From Caulobacteraceae bacterium (GTDB lineage: Bacteria; Pseudomonadota; Alphaproteobacteria; Caulobacterales; Caulobacteraceae): a DNA stretch of 12,632 nt. A program made the position numbers and the translations under genes. Where the stretch lies: positions 1 through 12,632 of the forward strand of contig JADZBR010000021.1 of the NCBI GenBank assembly GCA_020852035.1, in the 5' to 3' direction. A model generated the notes under the pieces. It ran no database searches. It was not told the origin of the DNA and saw only the letters and a list, made by a program, of their open reading frames with translations. Numbering within the stretch: position 1 is the stretch's first letter; each line of letters begins with the position of its first letter. Shown here piece by piece: positions 1 to 4,777 of this stretch.

Positions 1-87
1 GACGATGTCCTTGATCCGCGAACCGGCCATCGCCGGGCTGGCGGCGAGCACGGCGGCGGCGGCGAGGAGGGCGAACAGGCGGCGCAT
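1..87 (-). CDS. flgI: FlgI, flagellar P-ring protein (N-terminal 29 codons only)
   Basis: Only the beginning of the gene lies in the window; it reads leftward off the edge. The 29 residues form a Sec signal peptide (MRRLF, then an alanine-rich core ending in SPAMA) followed by GSRIKDIV. FlgI proteins characteristically start their mature part with an R-I-K-D-I segment just after the signal peptide. FlgI forms the periplasmic P ring around the flagellar rod, so export by Sec fits. The ATG at 85-87 has a GGAG ribosome site five bases upstream (complement of 93-96). A sigma-54-type promoter lies about 45 bases upstream, and fliX is divergent. The identification rests on a short segment plus gene context, so it is good but not absolute. 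Confidence 0.85.
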   Translation of the reverse strand, partial: MRRLFALLAAAAVLAASPAMAGSRIKDIV

Positions 88-130
88 GGCGGCTCCGGGA
101 ACTCAAACGGTACGCATCGGAGGCGGCGAT

Positions 131-146
131 GCGATGGCCATGCCAA
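131..146 (-). promoter_or_regulatory. Putative sigma-54 (RpoN) promoter of flgI
   Basis: Read on the minus strand this is TTGGCATGGCCATCGC. It has the invariant GG and GC dinucleotides ten bases apart and differs from TGGCAC-N5-TTGC at only two positions. The predicted transcript start is near 119, giving a leader of about 32 bases that contains the flgI ribosome site. Hook and basal-body genes such as flgI are typical sigma-54/FlbD targets in Caulobacter. The assignment is by pattern only. Confidence 0.6.
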
Positions 147-215
147 CTGTCATCGCGGAATTTCCCAAGCAGATTCAGTAGTCTGTCGGCCAGGGTGGGC
201 GAGGGCGCCGGCGGG

Positions 216-230
216 CGGCAAAAACTGCCC
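216..230. promoter_or_regulatory. Putative FlbD binding site (ftr-like element)
   Basis: The sequence CGGCAAAAACTGCCC fits the core CGGC-N2-AA-N3-GC of the Caulobacter ftr enhancer as I recall it; the outer consensus bases do not match. It contains the inverted repeat GGCA-AAAAC-TGCC. It lies about 97-111 bases upstream of the predicted flgI start, a normal distance for an activator of sigma-54 RNA polymerase, and directly beside the CtrA-like box of fliX. FlbD activates late and represses early flagellar promoters, so one site could serve both genes (inference). Confidence 0.45.
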
Positions 231-234
231 GGCA

Positions 235-249
235 TTAACCATGCCTCAA
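235..249 (+). promoter_or_regulatory. Putative CtrA box upstream of fliX
   Basis: TTAACCATGCCTCAA is TTAA-N7-TCAA, one mismatch from the CtrA consensus TTAA-N7-TTAA, and it includes the common alphaproteobacterial half-site TTAACCAT. Early flagellar genes in Caulobacter are CtrA-controlled. The box ends only 25 bases before the fliX ATG. If it sits at -35 the message would be nearly leaderless; if transcription starts further upstream, bound CtrA would block rather than activate. A GATTC (CcrM-type GANTC) site is at 172-176. Confidence 0.5.
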
Positions 250-274
250 GCATGAAAGGCGGAAGGTTGCGGCC

Positions 275-703
275 ATGAAGATCGGTCAGACCCACGGTCC
301 CGGCCAGGCCGCCTCCGCCGGAGCCCCGCGCCCCGCGCCCGCGGGCGGCTTCAAGGTGTCGGGAACCGGCTCGGCGGCCGGCGTCGCCCAGACCGCGCGG
401 GCCGCGGGGATGGCCGGCGTCGTCTCGGTGGACGCGCTCCTGGCGCTGCAGGATGTCGGCGGCCCGCTGGAACGCCGCCGCCGGCAGGTGCGCCGTTCCA
501 GCCGCCTGCTCGACCGGCTCGACGAGATCAAGCTCGCCCTCCTGGAAGGCCGCATGACCCGCGATGCGGTGCTTAGCCTCAAACCGGCGCTGCGCGAGCA
601 GCGCGAGGCGGTCGGCGAGGCGCCGCTGCAACTGGTGCTGGACGAGATCGAGACCCGTGCGGCCGTCGAACTCGCCAAACTGGAGACCCGGGCTGCGGCC
701 TAA
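275..703 (+). CDS. fliX: FliX, flagellar assembly trans-acting regulator
   Basis: FliX is a small membrane-associated protein of Caulobacterales that works with the sigma-54 activator FlbD. It couples completion of the early basal body to transcription of later flagellar genes. The 142-residue product has the usual family length. It has a low-complexity Ala/Gly/Pro N-terminus (about 1-45), then the conserved region: SVDALLALQ at 51-59, an Arg-rich stretch at 67-75, LLDRLDEIKLALLEG at 78-92, and a C-terminal helix with VLDEIETRAAVELAKLE at 121-137. The ATG at 275 has a GGAAGG ribosome site eight bases upstream. Divergent flgI and downstream dksA support the call. Confidence 0.9.
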   Translation: MKIGQTHGPGQAASAGAPRPAPAGGFKVSGTGSAAGVAQTARAAGMAGVVSVDALLALQDVGGPLERRRRQVRRSSRLLDRLDEIKLALLEGRMTRDAVLSLKPALREQREAVGEAPLQLVLDEIETRAAVELAKLETRAAA

Positions 704-725
704 TCGCCTCAGGCGCAAGCGTGCG

Positions 726-753
726 TTGATCGGCGAAACGGTTTTGCTATAAG
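726..753 (+). promoter_or_regulatory. Putative housekeeping-sigma promoter of dksA
   Basis: A -35 box TTGATC (726-731) and an extended -10 box TGCTATAAG (TG at 745-746, hexamer 748-753) are separated by 16 bases. The expected start near 760 leaves a leader of about 36 bases before the dksA ATG at 796. The region between fliX and dksA is otherwise unoccupied. Confidence 0.5.
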
Positions 754-795
754 CGCCGCCTCGCAGGGGCGTTAGTAGTGGGGCGTGAGGCGTCT

Positions 796-1224
796 ATGGC
801 TGCATCGACTGCCGTGCTTGAGCCGTCTGAGTACCGACCGTCGGAAGACGAAGAGTTTATGAACGAGCGTCAGCTCGAGTACTTCCGAAAGAAGCTCACG
901 GGTTGGAAGGACGATATCCTTCGCGAATCTCGTGAGACGGTCGGTCATCTTCAGACCGAAACCGAAAACCACGCCGACATCGCCGATCGCGCATCCTCGG
1001 AGACTGACCGGTCTCTTGAGCTGCGCACCCGCGACCGGCAGCGAAAGCTGATCTCCAAGATCGACGAGGCGCTGCGCCGCATCGACGACGGCACCTATGG
1101 CTATTGCGAGGAGACCGGCGAGCCGATCGGCGTCGGCCGTCTCGACGCGCGCCCCATCGCAACGCTCAGCCTGGAAGCCCAGGAACGCCACGAGCGCCGC
1201 GAGCGGGTGCACCGGGACGATTGA
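796..1224 (+). CDS. dksA: DksA, RNA polymerase-binding stringent-response factor (zinc-finger cysteines mostly lost)
   Basis: DksA binds in the secondary channel of RNA polymerase and, with ppGpp, retunes promoters such as those for rRNA. The 142-residue protein has the long coiled coil (about 25-95), with the tip residues D61, D64 and A66 that match the functional D-x-x-D-x-A tip of E. coli DksA. The nearly invariant LELRTRDRQRKLI follows at 74-86. The C-terminal globular domain begins YGYCEETGEPIG. Where classical DksA has four zinc-binding cysteines spaced C-x2-C-x17-C-x2-C, this one has C104, T107, S125 and A128, so it should not hold zinc through that motif. I chose the ATG at 796, which has GAGG five bases upstream and fits homologue N-termini, over the in-frame GTG at 778. 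Confidence 0.93.
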   Translation: MAASTAVLEPSEYRPSEDEEFMNERQLEYFRKKLTGWKDDILRESRETVGHLQTETENHADIADRASSETDRSLELRTRDRQRKLISKIDEALRRIDDGTYGYCEETGEPIGVGRLDARPIATLSLEAQERHERRERVHRDD

Positions 1225-1240
1225 GGCAAACCCTCAAGCC

Positions 1241-1344
1241 GCTCATGCCCGCGAAAGCGGGGACCCAGGTGTTTTATCGAAGGGCTCTGGCGTTTCCGGC
1301 AAGGAACCTAAAAAGCCTGGGTCCCCGCTTTCGCGGGGATGAGC
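1241..1344. repeat. Large inverted repeat (REP/MITE-like intergenic element)
   Basis: Two 29-base arms (1241-1269 and 1316-1344) are reverse complements with a single mismatch (position 1247), separated by 46 bases. Each arm also contains its own small hairpin, CCCGC-GAAA-GCGGG. Elements containing this core and a GGACCCAGG flank are, to my knowledge, widespread between genes in alphaproteobacterial genomes. It lies 16 bases after the dksA stop and ends 56 bases before nadE, so it may end dksA transcription or stabilise the message. No coding capacity is credible here. Confidence 0.9.
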
Positions 1345-1400
1345 GGATGGGTGTTGCGCGAGCCTAGCCCCGGCGTGCGGCGCTGGTTACATACCGCCGC

Positions 1401-3065
1401 ATGACCGACCGTCTCGTCATCGCCTCGATCCAGGCCAATCCCACCGTCGGCGCCATCGCGGCCAACGCGGCGCTGGCGCGCGAGCTCTACGCCAGGGCGC
1501 GGGCAGGGGGCGCGGACGTGGCGCTGTTCACCGAACTCTTCCTGGTCGGCTATCCGCCCGAGGACCTGGCCCTGAAGCCGGCCCTCTGGCGCGAATGCAA
1601 GGCCGCCGTCGAGCGCCTGGCTCCCATGACCGCCGACGGCGGCGCGGCGCTGATCGGCGTGGTCTGGCCGGCCGACGACGGCGAGGCCAAGCCGCGCAAC
1701 GCGCTCGCCTACCTGGCCGAGGGCGTGGTCAAGGGCCTGGCCTTCAAGTGCGACCTGCCCAACTACGGCGTCTTCGACGAAAAGCGCGTCTTCGCCCCCG
1801 GCCTTGGCCCGGAGGTGTTCGAGATCAGGGGCGTCAAGATCGGCGTGCCGATCTGCGAGGACATCTGGCAGGCCAAGGTCTGCGCCGACCTGAAGGCCAA
1901 GGGCGCCGAGATCCTGCTGGTGCCCAACGGCTCGCCCTATCGCCGCACCGCCGACGACGAACGCATGATCGTGGCCAGGGCGCGCGTCGCCGAGACCGGC
2001 CTGCCGATGGTCTACGCCAATCAGGTCGGCGGCCAGGCCGAGCTGGTGTTCGATGGCGGCTCCTTCGCGCTCTCGGCCAGGGGCGAGCTCTGCTCGGCCC
2101 AGCCGATGTTCGAGGACGACCTGCGGCTGCTCACCTATGAGCGCGACGGCGCCGGCTGGGCTTGCGTCGACGGCGTGGTGACGCCCTGGCCGACCGGGCC
2201 GGAGGAGGTCTACCGCGCCATGGTCCTGGGCCTGCGCGACTATGTGAAGAAATCCGGCTTTCCCGGCGTATTGCTTGGCCTTTCCGGCGGCGTCGACTCG
2301 GCGATCAGCGCCACGGTGGCGGTCGATGCGCTGGGTCCGCAGAACGTCCGCTGCTTCATGATGCCCTCAAGATACACCAGCCGCGAGAGCCTGGAGGACG
2401 CCGCGGGCGTCGCCACCGCGCTGGGCTGCCGGATCGACAGCATCGACATCGAGCCGGCGGTGCAGGCGTTCAACGCCATGCTGGCGCCGCTGTTCGAGGG
2501 CCGCGCGCCAGACACCACCGAGGAGAACATCCAGGCTCGCACCCGGGGCCTGGTCTGGATGGCGCTCTCCAACAAGCTTGGGCTGATGGCCCTGACCAAC
2601 GGCAACAAGTCGGAGATGGCCGTCGGCTACGCTACCCTCTACGGCGACATGAACGGCGGCTACAACGTCGTGAAGGACATCTACAAGACCGACATCTACG
2701 CGGTCTGCGAGTGGCGCAACGCCCACGACCCGTTCGGCGTCGCCAAGGCCCCGATCCCGACGCGCATCCTCACCAAGCCGCCGTCCGCGGAGCTGCGCCC
2801 CGACCAGACCGACCAGGACAGCCTGCCGCCCTACGCCGAACTCGACGCCATCCTGAACGGCCTCGTCGAGCGCGAGGCGACCCTCGACGAACTGGTGGCC
2901 GAGGGCCACCGCCCCGAGACCGTCGAGCGCGTCCAGCGGCTGCTCTACATCTCGGAATACAAGCGCCGCCAGTCCGCCCCCGGCGTGAAGATCGGCGGCC
3001 GCGCCTTCGGCCGCGACCGGCGCTATCCGATCGTGAATGGATTCAGGGACAAGGTCGGCGAGTGA
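1401..3065 (+). CDS. nadE: Glutamine-dependent NAD+ synthetase
   Basis: This enzyme converts nicotinic acid adenine dinucleotide to NAD+ using ATP and ammonia released from glutamine, the last step of NAD synthesis, in the cytoplasm. The 554-residue protein is the long two-domain form. The N-terminal glutaminase (nitrilase fold, about 1-260) shows the catalytic triad E45 (LFTELF), K116 (before LPNYGVFDE) and C152 (VPICEDIW). The C-terminal synthetase (about 265-554) has the ATP-pyrophosphatase loop SGGVDS at 295-300, NGNKSEMAVGYATLYGDMNG around 400-419 and KPPSAELRPDQTDQDSLPPY around 459-478. The ATG at 1401 lacks a clear ribosome site, but no other in-frame start fits better. The gene stands alone between two repeat-bearing spacers. 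Confidence 0.97.
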   Translation: MTDRLVIASIQANPTVGAIAANAALARELYARARAGGADVALFTELFLVGYPPEDLALKPALWRECKAAVERLAPMTADGGAALIGVVWPADDGEAKPRNALAYLAEGVVKGLAFKCDLPNYGVFDEKRVFAPGLGPEVFEIRGVKIGVPICEDIWQAKVCADLKAKGAEILLVPNGSPYRRTADDERMIVARARVAETGLPMVYANQVGGQAELVFDGGSFALSARGELCSAQPMFEDDLRLLTYERDGAGWACVDGVVTPWPTGPEEVYRAMVLGLRDYVKKSGFPGVLLGLSGGVDSAISATVAVDALGPQNVRCFMMPSRYTSRESLEDAAGVATALGCRIDSIDIEPAVQAFNAMLAPLFEGRAPDTTEENIQARTRGLVWMALSNKLGLMALTNGNKSEMAVGYATLYGDMNGGYNVVKDIYKTDIYAVCEWRNAHDPFGVAKAPIPTRILTKPPSAELRPDQTDQDSLPPYAELDAILNGLVEREATLDELVAEGHRPETVERVQRLLYISEYKRRQSAPGVKIGGRAFGRDRRYPIVNGFRDKVGE

Positions 3066-3073
3066 AGGTTCGT

Positions 3074-3090
3074 TCTCCCCTTGCGGGAGA
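3074..3090. repeat. Short palindromic hairpin just after nadE
   Basis: TCTCCC-CTTGC-GGGAGA forms a perfect six-base-pair stem with a five-base loop, starting nine bases after the nadE stop. There is no following T run, so it is not a classical terminator. It may be a short extragenic palindrome or a transcript 3'-end stabiliser. Confidence 0.5.
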
Positions 3091-3149
3091 GGGCGGCGCG
3101 ACGCCCCCGCCAACCTCACCTCGCCGTCCAGCTCCTCACCCATACAACC

Positions 3150-3270
3150 CGTCACCCTAGGCCTTGTGCCTGGGGGTCCCTCTCGCGGGCTCTCAAACGT
3201 CTCGAAGGAGAACTCTGTTCGATCGACCGCACACAGCCCCCAATATCTGAGCCGCGGGCCTAGGGTGACG
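3150..3270. repeat. Intergenic inverted repeat between nadE and the LOG gene
   Basis: A perfect 14-base inverted repeat, CGTCACCCTAGGCC at 3150-3163 and its complement at 3257-3270, bounds about 93 bases. The left end also carries an inner hairpin, CCTAGGC-CTTGT-GCCTGGG, of the CCTAGG-CTTG-CCTAGG kind seen in many alphaproteobacterial intergenic repeats. The element sits between the 3' ends of two converging genes, where it could separate their transcripts. It is different in sequence from the repeat at 1241-1344. Confidence 0.7.
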
Positions 3271-3306
3271 GCGTGGAGGAATGAAACGCCTGGACCAGTC
3301 CGTCCG

Positions 3307-3906
3307 TCAGGCGACCTCGATGGTCTGCGGGGCCACCGTCGCCGGTTCGGGCATGCCGCGCAGCGCCGGGATGATGTCCTCCACCCGCTCGGCGACGCGA
3401 TAGGTCTCCAGGAAGTCCGGCGGCGTCAGGTTGGCGTCGACGATGTGCCGCAGGAGCGCGAACAGCGGGTCCCAGAACCCGCCGGGGCTGTAGAAGGCGA
3501 TCGGCTTGGCGTGCAGGTCGAGCCGGCGCCAGGAGAGCAGCTCGACGATCTCCTCCAGGGTGCCGATGCCGCCCGGCAGCACCACGAAGGCGTCCGAGCG
3601 CTCGTACATCATCATCTTGCGCTCATGCATGTTGCTGACGACGATGGTTTCGACCTTGGCGAGCGGCCGCTCGCGGCCGACCAGGAACTCGGGGATGATG
3701 CCCAGCACCTCGCCGCCGGCGTCGTGCGCCGCCAGGGCGCAGGCGCCCATCAGGCCGACGCCGCCGCCGCCATAGACGAGGCCCAGCTTCTCGGCCGCCA
3801 GCGCGCGGCCAAGGGCCGCCGCATCGGCCAGCAACTGAGGGTCGGCGCTGTTGGAGGATCCGCAGTAGACGCAGACACGGTTTAGGGGGGCGGCCTCGCC
3901 GCTCAT
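3307..3906 (-). CDS. LOG family (TIGR00730) nucleotide 5'-monophosphate phosphoribohydrolase
   Basis: LOG enzymes split the N-glycosidic bond of nucleoside 5'-monophosphates (AMP, or cytokinin ribotides in plants and some bacteria), releasing the free base and ribose 5-phosphate. The 199-residue protein has the family hallmarks: VYCGSSN at 13-19 in a Rossmann-like fold, GGGGVGLMG at 46-54, MHERK at 93-97 with the catalytic arginine, and PGGIGTLEE at 111-119 (PGGxGTxxE) with the catalytic glutamate. Older annotations call it lysine decarboxylase, which is wrong for this family. The ATG at 3904-3906 has GGAG seven bases upstream (complement of 3914-3917). It is transcribed towards nadE. Whether it makes cytokinin-type bases or only recycles nucleotides cannot be told. 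Confidence 0.93.
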   Translation of the reverse strand: MSGEAAPLNRVCVYCGSSNSADPQLLADAAALGRALAAEKLGLVYGGGGVGLMGACALAAHDAGGEVLGIIPEFLVGRERPLAKVETIVVSNMHERKMMMYERSDAFVVLPGGIGTLEEIVELLSWRRLDLHAKPIAFYSPGGFWDPLFALLRHIVDANLTPPDFLETYRVAERVEDIIPALRGMPEPATVAPQTIEVA

Positions 3907-3963
3907 TCTTATTCTCCGGGAGAAAGCGGGGGCGCTCTTGCCGCACCGCTCGAAAGGTCCAAT

Positions 3964-3992
3964 TAGCTAGGCTGCGGGGTCGGGAGTTTCAA
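3964..3992 (-). promoter_or_regulatory. Possible promoter for the LOG gene
   Basis: On the minus strand TTGAAA (complement of 3987-3992) lies 17 bases before TAGCTA (3964-3969) or 19 before the better -10 match GCTAAT (3962-3967). The -35 match is good and the -10 match is poor at optimal spacing. The 93-base gap between the two divergent genes must also hold the promoter of the 4000-6625 operon, for which I see only a weak TTGCCG at 3938-3943. Confidence 0.3.
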
Positions 3993-3999
3993 GAACGCT

Positions 4000-4770
4000 G
4001 TGATTCGAGGTTCGTTCGGCATCCTGCTCGTCCTGCTGCTGGCCGCCAATGCGTCCTGCGACCGCGCCCCGGCGGCCAAGGGGCCGCCGACCGCCGGCGG
4101 CGCGGCCGGCTACCTGTCGCCGCCGATGGTGACGGGCGGGACCTGGAGCCCCGGCGGGGTCGCCCTGACCGGCACGGCCGCTCCGGGCGCGCAGGTGGGC
4201 CTCACCTCGCCCAGCGGCGCGCGGATCGCCGCCGTCACCGACGCCACCGGCCGCTGGACCGCCACCCTCGCGGAGGAGGCGACGCCGGCCATCTACGGCC
4301 TGGCGATGGAGCTCGAGGGCCGCGCCATCCAGTCGGAGGGCTACCTGCTGCTGACGCCGGAAGGCCGGGTCTGGCAACTGCGCGCCGGCGCCGGGGCGCG
4401 GCTGCTGGCCGGTCCGCCGGCCGGCGGGCTGATCGCCCTGGATTTCGACACCGGCGGGGCGGTGATCGTCTCCGGCCAGGTGCGGCCCGAGGCGCCGGCG
4501 GCCATCGCCGTCGACGGCCGCCCGGCGATGCAGGCGCGCGGCGGTTCCGACGGCCGGCTCAGCGTCGTCCTGGCCCAGCCCCTGTCGCCCGGCGCCCACG
4601 TCGTGGCCCTCTCCAGCGAGGCCAATCCGCCGCAGGAGGCCGCCTTCACGATCGGCGCCCAGCCGCCGGCCCTGACCGAGCCGATGCGCACCGAGCGTCA
4701 GTCCGGCCGCTGGCGGATCGACTGGCTGACGCCCGGCGGCGGCGTGCAGACCACGATCCTGATGGGCTGA
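4000..4770 (+). CDS. Exported or lipid-anchored protein with Ig-like repeats, function unknown
   Basis: I do not recognise a named family. The 256-residue product begins with a signal sequence: arginine at 3, a hydrophobic core FGILLVLLLAA, and Cys20. The lipobox N-A-S-C is atypical at -3, so it may be a lipoprotein or be cut by signal peptidase I after A-N-A. A flexible Pro/Ala/Gly linker follows. Then come two Ig-like beta-sandwich modules, about 45-105 (VALTGTAAPGAQVGL, then TDATGRWTATL) and about 150-215 (VIVSGQV, then LSPGAHVVAL). The pattern of glycine-rich turn then D-x-x-G-x-W/L is that of bacterial Ig-like (Big) domains. The start is the GTG at 4000, the first start codon after an in-frame stop at 3964, with GGGAG 13 bases upstream. 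The stop is seven bases before the ABC exporter, so the two are co-translated; a role beside the exporter is inference. Confidence 0.8.
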   Translation: MIRGSFGILLVLLLAANASCDRAPAAKGPPTAGGAAGYLSPPMVTGGTWSPGGVALTGTAAPGAQVGLTSPSGARIAAVTDATGRWTATLAEEATPAIYGLAMELEGRAIQSEGYLLLTPEGRVWQLRAGAGARLLAGPPAGGLIALDFDTGGAVIVSGQVRPEAPAAIAVDGRPAMQARGGSDGRLSVVLAQPLSPGAHVVALSSEANPPQEAAFTIGAQPPALTEPMRTERQSGRWRIDWLTPGGGVQTTILMG

Positions 4771-4777
4771 GGCGCGC

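Noticed and set aside
216..234. A second sigma-54 promoter for flgI in the complement of GGCAAAAACTGCCCGG
   Set aside because: The GG and GC pairs are nine bases apart, not ten, and the site would leave a leader of over 100 bases. The 131-146 site fits much better.
1097..1367. Two overlapping plus-strand ORFs of 81 and 87 residues over the end of dksA and the following gap
   Set aside because: They read through the inverted repeat in other frames and give the Pro/Arg/Gly-rich peptides typical of translated intergenic repeats (for example AGTQV and RFRGDE). They have no ribosome site and overlap dksA.
3912..3924. Palindrome TTCTCC-G-GGAGAA upstream of the LOG gene as an operator, and its resemblance to TCTCC-CC-GGAGA at 12179-12190
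   Set aside because: In both cases one arm is simply the GGAG ribosome site. The similarity is probably coincidental and the surrounding bases differ.
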